A stretch of DNA of 64,000 nt from PALSA-1004 sp041483135. Its GTDB lineage: Bacteria; Pseudomonadota; Gammaproteobacteria; Burkholderiales; SG8-41. Location of the stretch: contig JBGPFE010000010.1 in the NCBI GenBank assembly GCA_041483135.1, positions 49,395 to 113,394 of the forward strand, in the 5' to 3' direction. Position numbers and translations under genes: made by a program. Shown piece after piece: positions 51,815 to 60,919 of the stretch; position 1 is the first letter of the stretch, and each line of letters begins with the position of its first letter. Below the pieces are notes generated by a model that saw only the letters and a list, made by a program, of their open reading frames with translations, had not been told where the DNA came from and did not search any database.

Positions 51815-53772
51815 TCGATCGCTCAGGGAGGGCTGTCGTGGCCGACGAAAGCCTGTTTTACCCGATTCAGGAAGTCTCCGAAAAGCTCAGCATCCCGATC
51901 CAGAAGCTGCGGCGCTGGGACCAGGACGGGGTGCTGAAAGCGCAGCGCTCGATCGGCGGCCATCGCCGCTATGCGAAGGAGTTGATCGACCGCCTCGCCG
52001 CGCAAGCGATCAGCCCCGACAAAGCCAACAAGGAACTCGCGACGATCAAGAAGTCGCTGGCCGAGAAGAGCCGCATCATCCAGCTCCTGCTCGAAAGCGA
52101 GCACCGCTACCGCGACCTGGTTGAAACCTCGCATGACCTGGTCTGGACTACCGATACCCAGGGACGCTTCACTTACCTCAATAACGCGGCGCGCGACATT
52201 TTCGGCCTGCCGCCGCGCGACTTGAGCGGCCGCTGCTTTTTCGACTTCGAGGCCGGCAATGCGCATATCTCGAACCGGCGCTTCCTGGCCGTGCTGAAAC
52301 GCAGCGGCGAGATCAAGAATTACGTGACTCACGTCGTCACGGCGCGCGGCGAAGACCGCTGGATCGGAATCAACGCTCGCATCCTGCTCGACGACAACCG
52401 CGAGATGAAAGGCATCCGCGGCACCGCGCGGGATATCACCGAGCAGCATCTCGCTACGCGGCGCATCGAGCATCTCGCGCTGCATGACACGCTGACCGAA
52501 TTGCCCAACCGTGTCGCATTGCAAAAGAAAATCGAGGAAAGCATCGCTTCCGGAACGCCCGGCGCGCTGCTGTTCCTGGACATCGATCATTTCAAGTATG
52601 TGAACGACAACTTTGGCCATCGCACCGGCGATCAGATGATCAAGGGCGTCGGCAGCGCACTGCGGGGCATGATGCGCGGCTTCAGCGGCGAGCTGTTCCG
52701 TCTGGGCGGTGACGAATTCGCGATTCACCTGCCCGGGTCGCTGCGGCAGGATGCAATCCTGGTCGCCGAACGCGCGCTCGAGACCGTTCAGCACTACCGC
52801 TTTCAGGGCAACAGCGAGAAGGGGATATCCAACCTCTCGACCTCGATCGGCATCGCGCTCTACCCGTTCCACGGCTCCGATGTCACGGGGCTCCTGTCGA
52901 ACGTCGATATCGCGATGTACCAGGCGAAAGAACACGGCCGCAACCGCTACGTGCTGTTCGACCAGGGCTCGGACGGCATGCGCAGCACGCACAAGCGCGT
53001 GCACTGGGCGAAGAAGCTGCGCGATGCGATCGACGACGACCGCCTGGTGCTGTTTGCCCAGCCGGTGGTGCGGCTGACCGATCAGAAACCGATGCATCAC
53101 GAGATCCTGCTGCGCATCCGCGACGATGACGGCAAGATCATCATGCCCGGCAACTTCATCGAGATCGCGGAATCGCTGGGGCTCATCCAGGAACTCGACA
53201 TGCGCGTGGTCGAAAAGCTGCTGCTGCACATGCATCAGAACAACCTGATGGGCAAAAAGCTGCGCTATTTCGTAAACCTGTCGCGCGTCAGCATTTCCGA
53301 TAAAAACTGGATCAAGCGCTTTATCAACATGCTGTCGATCAGCAAGGCGGATCCGAGCCAGCTGGTGTTCGAGATAACGGAAACCGCGGCAATGTCAGAA
53401 ATCGACGTCACCCTCAACTTCATCCGGAAGCTGAAGGACATGGGCAGCCGTTTCGCGCTCGACGATTTCGGTGCCGGCTTCAGCTCGTTCTACTACCTGA
53501 AGCGCTTCGAGGTCGATTACCTGAAGATCGACGGCAGCTTCATCCGCGACCTGGCGACCGATGAAAGCAACCAGGTGTTCGTGAAGGCGCTCAACGATGT
53601 CGCCAAGGGCATGAGCAAGCAGGTGATCGCCGAGTGGGTGGAAACGCCCGAGGTGCTTAAGCTCCTGCAGGACATGGGCGCCCAGTACGGGCAGGGCTAC
53701 CTGTTCCGGCAGCCGATGCCGCTGAGCGGCGAGCACGACCTGGGCGTTGCCGGCAGCTTCAGCGCCGCCTGA
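51793..53772 (+). CDS. MerR-HTH, PAS, GGDEF and EAL domain protein
   Basis: The 659-residue protein has, in order: a MerR-type DNA-binding helix-turn-helix (residues 22-70, IQEVSEKLSIPIQKLRRWDQ then SIGGHRRY), a short coiled linker, a PAS domain (about 103-220, VETSHDLVWTTDTQGRFTYL), GGDEF (about 225-390, motif G305-F309) and EAL (about 405-645). The GGDEF motif is intact, with no RxxD inhibitory site before it. In EAL the key residues are E437 (HHEILLR), E530, D557/D558 (ALDDFG), K578 and E617 (AEWVET in place of AEGVET). It could make and degrade c-di-GMP and bind DNA. GGAAAGG precedes the ATG. Confidence 0.9.
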   Translation: MDNNDVIIDRSGRAVVADESLFYPIQEVSEKLSIPIQKLRRWDQDGVLKAQRSIGGHRRYAKELIDRLAAQAISPDKANKELATIKKSLAEKSRIIQLLLESEHRYRDLVETSHDLVWTTDTQGRFTYLNNAARDIFGLPPRDLSGRCFFDFEAGNAHISNRRFLAVLKRSGEIKNYVTHVVTARGEDRWIGINARILLDDNREMKGIRGTARDITEQHLATRRIEHLALHDTLTELPNRVALQKKIEESIASGTPGALLFLDIDHFKYVNDNFGHRTGDQMIKGVGSALRGMMRGFSGELFRLGGDEFAIHLPGSLRQDAILVAERALETVQHYRFQGNSEKGISNLSTSIGIALYPFHGSDVTGLLSNVDIAMYQAKEHGRNRYVLFDQGSDGMRSTHKRVHWAKKLRDAIDDDRLVLFAQPVVRLTDQKPMHHEILLRIRDDDGKIIMPGNFIEIAESLGLIQELDMRVVEKLLLHMHQNNLMGKKLRYFVNLSRVSISDKNWIKRFINMLSISKADPSQLVFEITETAAMSEIDVTLNFIRKLKDMGSRFALDDFGAGFSSFYYLKRFEVDYLKIDGSFIRDLATDESNQVFVKALNDVAKGMSKQVIAEWVETPEVLKLLQDMGAQYGQGYLFRQPMPLSGEHDLGVAGSFSAA

Positions 53773-53778
53773 GCGTTC

Positions 53779-53801
53779 GCTGACGGCACGCTGCCGTCAG
53801 C
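53779..53801. terminator. Hairpin between convergent genes
   Basis: A perfect 10-bp stem (GCTGACGGCA, loop CGC, TGCCGTCAGC) lies between the GGDEF-EAL stop and the NUDIX stop and overlaps the latter. It lacks a T run, so termination efficiency is uncertain; it may serve both directions. Confidence 0.5.
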
Positions 53802-54351
53802 TCATCAGCCATTTGAGCCAGGCGAGCCCGGCGACCGCCTTGACGTCGGTAATGCCGCCGCTTTTGATCCTGCGCAGCGCCTCATCGATCGCCATCGGCA
53901 CGACTTCGAGGAACTCGCCGTCATCGCGGGCGTGCCCGACGTGGGTCAGTTCGCGCGCGACGTAAAGCTCGAAGCGCTCGTCGGAATAGCCGACGCACGG
54001 GTGCAGCGTCGCCAGATGCCGCCAGGATCGGGCCTCGTAACCGCACTCCTCCTTGAGCTCACGCTTGGCGGTCGCCAGCGGGTCCTCGCCGGGCTCGATC
54101 TTGCCGGCGGGCAGTTCGTAGAAATGCCGTCCCAGCGCGTAGCGGAACTGGTGTTCCATGATTACGGTCTGGTCGTCGAGCAGCGGAATGATGATCACCG
54201 CGCCGGGATGCTGCACGTATTCGCGGCGCGCGGTCTTGCCGTCCGGCAGCAGCACAGAGTCTTCGCGCACCTTGAGCAGCCGACCGTCGTAGACCAGCCT
54301 GGTGGTCAGTTGTTGTTCGGTGAAATCGGGATGTTGTTCGTCTGCCACCAT
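53797..54351 (-). CDS. NUDIX hydrolase, ADP-ribose pyrophosphatase-like
   Basis: The 184-residue protein has a full Nudix box from GKIEPGEDP through KRELKEECGYEA. The downstream DERFELYVARELTHV region fits ADP-ribose pyrophosphatase (NudF) proteins, which split ADP-ribose into AMP and ribose phosphate. It is the last gene of the nuo operon: its start is eight bases after nuoN. This arrangement suggests coexpression with complex I and a role in NAD-linked housekeeping, which is inference. Confidence 0.9.
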   Translation of the reverse strand: MVADEQHPDFTEQQLTTRLVYDGRLLKVREDSVLLPDGKTARREYVQHPGAVIIIPLLDDQTVIMEHQFRYALGRHFYELPAGKIEPGEDPLATAKRELKEECGYEARSWRHLATLHPCVGYSDERFELYVARELTHVGHARDDGEFLEVVPMAIDEALRRIKSGGITDVKAVAGLAWLKWLMS

Positions 54352-54358
54352 GGGCGGG

Positions 54359-55819
54359 CTATTGCAGCGACAGCGCGATCGAGTACTCGCACAGCGTCAT
54401 CAGCGGCCCGGGCAGGACGCCGAAAAAAAGCATGGCGATGCCGTTCGCGCTCAGCACCCAGCTCATGCCGGCTCCCGGCGCAATCGGCGATTGATCCTGC
54501 GGCGCGTCGAAATACATGAGCTTGACGATGCGCAGGTAGTAGAACGCGCCGATCAGCGAGAACAGCACCGCGACCACGGCGAGCCACACGTAACCGGCAT
54601 CCACGACCGCCCACAGCACCGACAGCTTGGCATAAAAACCGACCGCCGGCGGCACGCCCGCCATCGAGAACATCAGCAGCAGCATGATGAATGCATACCA
54701 CGGGCTGCGCTGATTGAGCCCCTTGAAATCGTCGAGATTATCGGCTTCGAAACCGGCGCGCGACAGCAGCAAAATCATGCCGAAAGTGCCGAGGCTCATC
54801 AGCACGTAGACCACGACGTAGAACATCGCCGATGCATAGCCGTCTTTGCTGCCCGAGAGCACGCCCAGCAGCAGGAAGCCCATGTGCGAAATCGTCGAAT
54901 AAGCGAGCATGCGCTTTAGATTCGTCTGCGCGATCGCGGTCACGTTGCCGATCGCGAGCGACGCGACCGCCATGATGATCAGCATCCACTGCCACTGCTC
55001 GACGAGGTAATCGGCGCCGAGGCCGGACACCAGCAGGCGCATCGTGAATGCGAACGCCGCGAGCTTGGGCGCGGAGCCGATGAACAGCGTCACCGCGGTC
55101 GGCGCGCCGTGGTAAACGTCGGGCACCCACATATGAAACGGCACGGCGCTCAACTTGAAGCCGAGGCCGGCGACGATGAACACGAGCGCGAACACCAGGA
55201 TCGTCCGGTCCGCCGCGTCGCTGTCGATCGCTTCGGCCATCCGGGTCAACTCGAGGCTGCCGGTCGCGCCATAGAGCATGGACATGCCGTAGAGCAACAT
55301 GCCGGAGGCGAGTGCGCCCAGCACGAAGTATTTCATTGCCGCTTCGGTCGCGACCGCCGAATCGCGCTGCAGCGCGATCATCGCGTACAGCGACAGGCTC
55401 AACAGCTCGAGCCCGAGATACAGCGTCAGCAGATGATTGGCCGAGACCATCACCATCATGCCGAGCATCGCGGTGAGCGCCAGCACGAAAAACTCGCCGC
55501 GGAACATGTCGCGCGCGCGAATATAGGCCTGCGAGTAGACCATCACCATCGCGACTGCCATGTAGATGCCGAGCTTGAGCACGTTTGCCATCAGATCGGC
55601 GACGAACATGCCGCTGAAGGTGTAATAAATTTCACCGCCGGAACCGACCAGGGAAAGTCCCGTGATCACGAAGCAGCCGCCGAGCGTCGCCAGCGTGAGC
55701 CCGTAGGTGATGCCGCGCCGCGCATCGCTCAGGAACAGATCGACGAGCAGAATCACGCACACCATGCAGAGCAGGAATACCTCGGCATAGGCAGGGGCCA
55801 GCGGCGTGATGAATGGCAT
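54359..55819 (-). CDS. nuoN: NADH-quinone oxidoreductase subunit N
   Basis: The 486-residue protein has about 14 hydrophobic segments and is one of the three antiporter-like proton-pumping subunits of complex I. The family core LKRMLAYSTISHMGFLLLGV is present, together with FKLSAVPFHMWVPDVYHGAP. It sits in the membrane arm next to NuoM and NuoK. It is encoded after nuoM with a two-base gap. Length matches the usual 480-490 residues. Confidence 0.96.
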   Translation of the reverse strand: MPFITPLAPAYAEVFLLCMVCVILLVDLFLSDARRGITYGLTLATLGGCFVITGLSLVGSGGEIYYTFSGMFVADLMANVLKLGIYMAVAMVMVYSQAYIRARDMFRGEFFVLALTAMLGMMVMVSANHLLTLYLGLELLSLSLYAMIALQRDSAVATEAAMKYFVLGALASGMLLYGMSMLYGATGSLELTRMAEAIDSDAADRTILVFALVFIVAGLGFKLSAVPFHMWVPDVYHGAPTAVTLFIGSAPKLAAFAFTMRLLVSGLGADYLVEQWQWMLIIMAVASLAIGNVTAIAQTNLKRMLAYSTISHMGFLLLGVLSGSKDGYASAMFYVVVYVLMSLGTFGMILLLSRAGFEADNLDDFKGLNQRSPWYAFIMLLLMFSMAGVPPAVGFYAKLSVLWAVVDAGYVWLAVVAVLFSLIGAFYYLRIVKLMYFDAPQDQSPIAPGAGMSWVLSANGIAMLFFGVLPGPLMTLCEYSIALSLQ

Positions 55820-55821
55820 GA

Positions 55822-57312
55822 CTACATTCCGATCATAAGTTTGCGGCCCGGCGCCGCGAGCCTGAGGATTTCGCTCACCGACTGGTGCAGGACTTCGCCG
55901 AGCGGCGCCGGATACAGCCCCATGCCGAGCACGAGAAACGCAAGCACGCCGAGCACGATCATTTCGCGCTTGCTGAGGTCGGTCAGTTCCTCAACGTGGG
56001 GATTGGTGACCGCCCCGAACACCACGCGCTTGTACATCCATAACGTATAGGCGGCGCCGAAAACGAGCGTGCTCGCGGCGAACGCGGCGTACCAGAAATT
56101 GATTTTCATGGTCGCCAGGATCACCAGCCACTCGCCGACGAAACCGCTGGTGCCCGGCAAGCCGGAATTGGCCATCGCGAACAGCATGAACAGCGCCGCG
56201 AACACCGGCATCCTGTTCACCACCCCGCCGTAATCGGCGATCTGGCGCGAGTGCACGCGCTCGTACATCACGCCGACGCACAAAAACAGCGCGCCCGATA
56301 TGAAGCCGTGCGAAACCATCTGCAGGATCGCGCCTTCCATCCCCTGCGCGCTGAATATGAAGATGCCGAGCGTGACGAACCCCATGTGCGAAATCGACGA
56401 GTACGCGATCAGCTTCTTCATGTCGGACTGCACCAGCGCGACCAGCCCGATGTAGACCACGGCGATCAGCGACAATGCGATCACGAATCCGGCAAGCTCC
56501 TGGCTTGCGTCGGGCACGATCGGCAGCGACAGCCGCAGGAATCCGTAACCGCCGAGCTTCAGCATGACCGCCGCGAGGACTACGGAACCCCCGGTTGGCG
56601 CCTCGACGTGCGCGTCGGGCAGCCACGTGTGGATCGGCCACATCGGCACCTTGACCGCAAACGCGACAAAAAAAGCGATGAAAATCAGGATTTGCGCGTC
56701 GAGCGGCAGCGGCAGATCGTAGAAGTCGGCGAGCGCGAAACTGCTGTCCGCGGTGCTATACAGATAAATCAATGCCACCAGCGACAGCAGCGAGCCCGCG
56801 AGCGTATACAGGAAGAACTTGACCGCCGCATAGACGCGGTTCGGCCCGCCCCACACGCCGATCACGATGAACATCGGGATCAGCGTCGCCTCGAAGAACA
56901 CGTAAAACAGCAGCGCATCGAGCGCGCAGAACACGCCGTTCATGAGCCCCGACAGAATCAGGAACGCAGCCATGTACTGCGCGACACGCTCCTCGATCAC
57001 TTCCCACCCCGCAATCACGACCAGCACCGTGGTCACGCAATTGAGCAGGATCAGCAGGAGCGACATGCCGTCGATGCCGAGATGGTAGTTGACGTTGAAG
57101 GTCGCAATCCACGGCGCGAGCTCGATGAACTGGAAGTTGCTCGTGAGCAGGTCAAAATGCAGCCACAACGGCGCCGCCACCAGCAGGCCGGCGGTCGCGC
57201 CGGCAAGCGCGATCACACGTGCGGCGCGGGTATGGCGGTCGCCGACCGCGAGCACAATGAGACCGGCCAGGATCGGCAGCCAGATGACAACACTTAGAAT
57301 CGGGAAATCCAT
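55822..57312 (-). CDS. nuoM: NADH-quinone oxidoreductase subunit M
   Basis: The 496-residue antiporter-like subunit has about 14 membrane segments. Recognisable parts are YHLGIDGMSLLLILLNCVTT, AVKVPMWPIHTWLPDAHVEA and DMKKLIAYSSISHMGFVTLG. It pumps protons in the membrane arm of complex I. It lies between nuoL (25 bases upstream) and nuoN. No defect is seen. Confidence 0.96.
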   Translation of the reverse strand: MDFPILSVVIWLPILAGLIVLAVGDRHTRAARVIALAGATAGLLVAAPLWLHFDLLTSNFQFIELAPWIATFNVNYHLGIDGMSLLLILLNCVTTVLVVIAGWEVIEERVAQYMAAFLILSGLMNGVFCALDALLFYVFFEATLIPMFIVIGVWGGPNRVYAAVKFFLYTLAGSLLSLVALIYLYSTADSSFALADFYDLPLPLDAQILIFIAFFVAFAVKVPMWPIHTWLPDAHVEAPTGGSVVLAAVMLKLGGYGFLRLSLPIVPDASQELAGFVIALSLIAVVYIGLVALVQSDMKKLIAYSSISHMGFVTLGIFIFSAQGMEGAILQMVSHGFISGALFLCVGVMYERVHSRQIADYGGVVNRMPVFAALFMLFAMANSGLPGTSGFVGEWLVILATMKINFWYAAFAASTLVFGAAYTLWMYKRVVFGAVTNPHVEELTDLSKREMIVLGVLAFLVLGMGLYPAPLGEVLHQSVSEILRLAAPGRKLMIGM

Positions 57313-57337
57313 TTTTATTTTTGCGAGTTTGTGATCA

Positions 57338-59344
57338 TCACAACCATACCTGCAGCACCGTCATCGCCCACCGTATCGACAACAGCAGCAGCACGCCCAT
57401 GATCATCGCGAATGCATAGTGGTAAATGTAGCCGGACTGGAAATGGCGGATGACGGAGGCGGTCCAGCCGACCACGCGCGCCGAGCCGTTGACGAAAAAA
57501 CCGTCGATGACAGCGACATCGCCGCGCTGCCACAGGCCGGTGCCGAGCAGGCGCGCGCCGCCGACGAAGAACCAGTCGTTGAAGCGGTCAAAGCCGTATT
57601 TCTCTTCCAGTATCGCAACCACGAACCGCGCCTTCTCGCGCAGTACCGCCGGCAGCTCCGGCCGCGCGATATAGAGGTACCAGGCAATCGCGGCGCCCGC
57701 GAACGCAAGCCAGAAAGGCAGGGTGCCGATTGCATGCAGCATCATCGGCACCACGCCGTGGAATTCCGCGGCAAGCTCGGCCATTCCGGGATGCGCGGCG
57801 GCGATGACTATCGAGTCGCCGAAATATTCTCCGTACACGACATTGCCGATCACCCAGCCGGCGCAGACCGACGGGATCGCGAGCAGGATCAACGGCACCG
57901 TAATAACGGCCGGCGTTTCGTGCGGCGGCTCGCGGGGTTCGCCGCCATGACCATGCGCATCGCCGTGATTTGGATGCCCGCCGAAACGCTCCTTGCCGTG
58001 GAATGCGAAGAACACCAGCCGGAACGAGTAGAAACCGCCGACGAATACCGCGCCGAGCGCCGCCAGATAGGCGAAAGCCGCGCCCGGAGTATGCGAAACC
58101 TGCACGGCCTCGATGATGGTGTCTTTGGAGAAAAAACCGGCAAACGGCGGGAACCCCGCGTTGGCGAGCGCGCCGATCAGCACCGTCAGGTAGGTGATCG
58201 GCATGTATTTGCGCAGCCCCCCCATCCTGCGCATGTCCTGCTCGTGGTGCAGCGCGATGATCACCGAGCCCGCACCGAGGAACAGCACCGCCTTGAAAAA
58301 CGCATGCGTCATCAGATGGAAGATCGCGACCGAATACGCCGACGCGCCGAGCGCCATCGTCATGTAACCGAGCTGCGACAGCGTCGAATAGGCGATGACG
58401 CGCTTGATGTCGTACTGCGTCATCGCGATCAGCGCCATGAAAAACGCGGTGATCGCGCCGATCACGAGCACGAACGACAGCGCGGTGTCGGAGAGTTCGA
58501 ACAGCGGCGACATGCGCGCCACCATGAAAATACCGGCGGTGACCATCGTCGCGGCGTGGATCAGCGCCGAGATCGGGGTCGGGCCCTCCATCGAATCGGG
58601 CAGCCATACGTGCAGCGGGAATTGCGCCGACTTGCCCATGGCGCCGACGAACAGCAGGATGCAGATCACCGTCATCAGCGACCAGGCGTGACCGGGAAAG
58701 ATCTCGATCGTATTGGCGGCGAGCGTGCCGGCGTTGGCGAATACCGGCGCATAGTCGAGAGTGCCGAAGTACATGAGCGTGAGCGCAATGCCAAGCAGGA
58801 AACCGAAATCGCCGACGCGGTTGACGAGGAACGCTTTCAGGCTGGCGTAGATCGCCGTCGGCCGTGTATACCAGAAGCCGATCAGCAGGTACGACACCAG
58901 TCCCACCGCCTCCCAGCCGAAAAAGAGTTGCAGGAAATTGTTCGACATCACCAGCATCAGCATCGAGAACGTAAATAGCGAGATGTAGCTGAAGAAGCGG
59001 TTGTAGCCCGGGTCGTCCGCCATGTAACCGATGGTGTAGACGTGCACCATCAGCGACACGAAAGCGACCACCAGCATCATGAGCGCCGACAGGCGGTCGA
59101 TCAGGAAGCCGATCTCGAATTTGGTAGCGCCGCTCACAAGCCAGGTGTAGACCGGGCCGTTGTAGGTGTGGCCCTGCCACACGTCGTAGAACACCACCGC
59201 CGCTCCGACGGTCGAGACGAGCATGCCGAGGATGGTCACCGTATGCGCCGCACGGTTGCTGATTTTGAGGCACAGCAGGCCGGCGACGAGCGCACCGACG
59301 AGCGGCGCGAGCGGAATGATGAGATAGAGCGTTTGCATTGTCAT
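57338..59344 (-). CDS. nuoL: NADH-quinone oxidoreductase subunit L
   Basis: The 668-residue protein is the largest antiporter-like subunit of complex I, with about 16 membrane segments and the long C-terminal lateral helix region. Marks are FFGWEAVGLVSYLLIGFWYT, SAQFPLHVWLPDSMEGPTPI and SALIHAATMVTAGIFMV. A His-rich loop (GDAHGHGGEPREPPHE) occurs around residue 460. Two ATGs three bases apart could start it; the upstream one is listed. A repeat array separates it from nuoK. Confidence 0.96.
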   Translation of the reverse strand: MTMQTLYLIIPLAPLVGALVAGLLCLKISNRAAHTVTILGMLVSTVGAAVVFYDVWQGHTYNGPVYTWLVSGATKFEIGFLIDRLSALMMLVVAFVSLMVHVYTIGYMADDPGYNRFFSYISLFTFSMLMLVMSNNFLQLFFGWEAVGLVSYLLIGFWYTRPTAIYASLKAFLVNRVGDFGFLLGIALTLMYFGTLDYAPVFANAGTLAANTIEIFPGHAWSLMTVICILLFVGAMGKSAQFPLHVWLPDSMEGPTPISALIHAATMVTAGIFMVARMSPLFELSDTALSFVLVIGAITAFFMALIAMTQYDIKRVIAYSTLSQLGYMTMALGASAYSVAIFHLMTHAFFKAVLFLGAGSVIIALHHEQDMRRMGGLRKYMPITYLTVLIGALANAGFPPFAGFFSKDTIIEAVQVSHTPGAAFAYLAALGAVFVGGFYSFRLVFFAFHGKERFGGHPNHGDAHGHGGEPREPPHETPAVITVPLILLAIPSVCAGWVIGNVVYGEYFGDSIVIAAAHPGMAELAAEFHGVVPMMLHAIGTLPFWLAFAGAAIAWYLYIARPELPAVLREKARFVVAILEEKYGFDRFNDWFFVGGARLLGTGLWQRGDVAVIDGFFVNGSARVVGWTASVIRHFQSGYIYHYAFAMIMGVLLLLSIRWAMTVLQVWL

Positions 59345-59352
59345 TTTTTTGA

Positions 59353-59432
59353 GCTGTCAGCCGTCAGCATTCAGCGATCAGCCAACTCAACCCGCTCAGG
59401 CTAAAAGCTGACCGCTGAGGGCTGAACGCTAG
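59353..59432. repeat. Mirrored short-repeat array (TCAGC/GCTGA units) between nuoK and nuoL
   Basis: The left half has CTGTCAGC, CGTCAGC, ATTCAGC and GATCAGC. The right half has GCTGACC, GCTGAGG and GCTGAACGCTAG, in inverted orientation around a short core CTCAACCCGCTCAGG. The right arm includes the nuoK stop codon (59429-59431). The array forms a bulged hairpin inside the nuo transcript. Confidence 0.8.
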
Positions 59433-59734
59433 CCTTTCAAACTGTCCAGGTCCTCGACATCGATGGTCTTCAGAATGCGGAACAGCGCCACCAGGATCGC
59501 CAAGCCGATTGCTGACTCGGCGGCGGCGACCGTCAGGATGAAGAACACGAAAATCTGGCCGGCCGGATCGTCGAGGTAATGCGAGAACGCGATGAAGTTC
59601 GTGTTGACGGCGAGCAGCATCAGCTCGATCGCCATCAGCAGAATGATGACGTTCTTGCGGTTCAGGAATATCCCGACCACGCTGATCGCGAACAGGATCG
59701 CGCCCAGCACCAGGTAATGCGACAGTGAAACCAA
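59429..59734 (-). CDS. nuoK: NADH-quinone oxidoreductase subunit K (TTG start)
   Basis: The 101-residue protein has three membrane helices and the family segment VIILLMAIELMLLAVNTNFI with the conserved Glu, then AAAESAIGLAILVALFR with the second conserved Glu. It couples the NuoH side to the antiporter subunits. The start is TTG at 59734, aligned with the usual N-terminus; AAGGGG lies upstream and no ATG fits. Confidence 0.95.
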   Translation of the reverse strand: MVSLSHYLVLGAILFAISVVGIFLNRKNVIILLMAIELMLLAVNTNFIAFSHYLDDPAGQIFVFFILTVAAAESAIGLAILVALFRILKTIDVEDLDSLKG

Positions 59735-59750
59735 TCAAATCCCCTTGTTG

Positions 59751-59830
59751 GTGAGGCGTAAGGAGTGAGGCGTGAGGCGGAATGCCTCGCTCTTGCTGCG
59801 CCTAGCGCCGAACGCCTTACTCCTCACGCT
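59751..59830. repeat. Mirrored short-repeat array (GAGGCGT/ACGCCTC-type units) between nuoJ and nuoK
   Basis: The left half repeats GTGAGGCGTAAGGAGTGAGG, then CGTGAGGCGG. The right half, CGCCTTACTCCTCACGC, is its inverse; between them lies AATGCCTCGCTCTTGCTGCG. The right half runs through the nuoJ stop codon (59817-59819) and forms the last codons of nuoJ (SEKREE). The array resembles that at 59353-59432 in plan but not in sequence. Confidence 0.75.
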
Positions 59831-60419
59831 TTTCTGACGGCATCGACACGATCCGCACGCGGTCCTTGCGCCGTGTCTCGATCTGCCGCGCCGGATCCTG
59901 ATGCTTGCTGGTCTTGCGCTGGCGCAGCGTCAGCGCGATCGCCGCGACAATCGCGACCAGCAATATGACGGCCGCGATTTCGAACGGGTACACGTATTCC
60001 GTATAAACAAGGCGTCCGAGTTCCTTGGTATTGCTGTAGCCCGGCGGCAGCGGCGGGGGCGCTTCAACACCGCTGCCGGCGTAATTTCCCCATAGAACCA
60101 ATGCCATTTCCGCAACCAGCAACAGCGCCACCACGCCGCCCAGCGGCAGATAGCTCCAGAACCCCTCGCGCAGCCGCGCGAGGTTGATGTCGAGCATCAT
60201 CACCACGAACAGGAACAGCACCATCACCGCCCCGACGTAAACCAGCACCAGCGCGATCGCAAGGAACTCCGCCTGCAGCTGGATCCACAGCCCGGCGGAG
60301 GTGAAAAACGCGAGCACCAGCAGCAGCGCCGAATGCACCGGGTTGCGCGCGGTGACGACGCCTACCGCGGCGCCAATCAGCACCACCGAGAACGCGTAAA
60401 AAATGGAGGTCTGGAACAT
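59817..60419 (-). CDS. nuoJ: NADH-quinone oxidoreductase subunit J
   Basis: The 200-residue protein has five membrane helices, including FYAFSVVLIGAAVGVVTARN and LVYVGAVMVLFLFVVMML, typical of NuoJ. It lines the proton path of the membrane arm. The C-terminus is basic and reads into the repeat array, ending SEKREE, so its last residues are probably not conserved. Five bases separate it from nuoI. Confidence 0.95.
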   Translation of the reverse strand: MFQTSIFYAFSVVLIGAAVGVVTARNPVHSALLLVLAFFTSAGLWIQLQAEFLAIALVLVYVGAVMVLFLFVVMMLDINLARLREGFWSYLPLGGVVALLLVAEMALVLWGNYAGSGVEAPPPLPPGYSNTKELGRLVYTEYVYPFEIAAVILLVAIVAAIALTLRQRKTSKHQDPARQIETRRKDRVRIVSMPSEKREE

Positions 60420-60423
60420 GCTG

Positions 60424-60915
60424 CTATCTATATGCGGCGTCGGCGGCGCGGTCCTTGGCGATCTGCTCTTCGTAGAGGTCGCCGATCGCGAGCAGCATCG
60501 GCTTGGTGTAAATCAGGTCGCCGCGCTGCTCGCCGTGATATTCGAGGATGCGCGTCTCCACGATCGAATCCACCGGACAGGATTCCTCGCAGAAGCCGCA
60601 GAATATGCATTTGGTGAGATCGATGTCGTAGCGCGTGGTGCGGCGCGTGCCGTCTTCCCGCTGCTCGGATTCGATGGTGATCGCGAGCGCCGGGCACACC
60701 GCCTCGCACAGCTTGCACGCGATGCAGCGCTCCTCGCCGTTCGGATAGCGGCGCAACGCATGCAGCCCGCGGAAACGCGGCGACTGCGGCGTTTTCTCCT
60801 CGGGGAATTGCACCGTTATCTTGCGCGCGAAGAGATGCCGGCCGGTCAGCATCATGCCCTTGACCAGCTCGTATAGCAGGAAAGTGCGGAAGAAATCCCG
60901 GATGCGCTCGATCAT
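60424..60915 (-). CDS. nuoI: NADH-quinone oxidoreductase subunit I
   Basis: The 163-residue protein carries two [4Fe-4S] motifs, CIACKLCEAVCP and CIFCGFCEESCP, which bind clusters N6a and N6b and pass electrons towards the quinone site. It is the peripheral-arm foot subunit. Length and motif spacing are normal. It lies five bases after nuoH. Confidence 0.97.
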   Translation of the reverse strand: MIERIRDFFRTFLLYELVKGMMLTGRHLFARKITVQFPEEKTPQSPRFRGLHALRRYPNGEERCIACKLCEAVCPALAITIESEQREDGTRRTTRYDIDLTKCIFCGFCEESCPVDSIVETRILEYHGEQRGDLIYTKPMLLAIGDLYEEQIAKDRAADAAYR

Positions 60916-60919
60916 GGCG

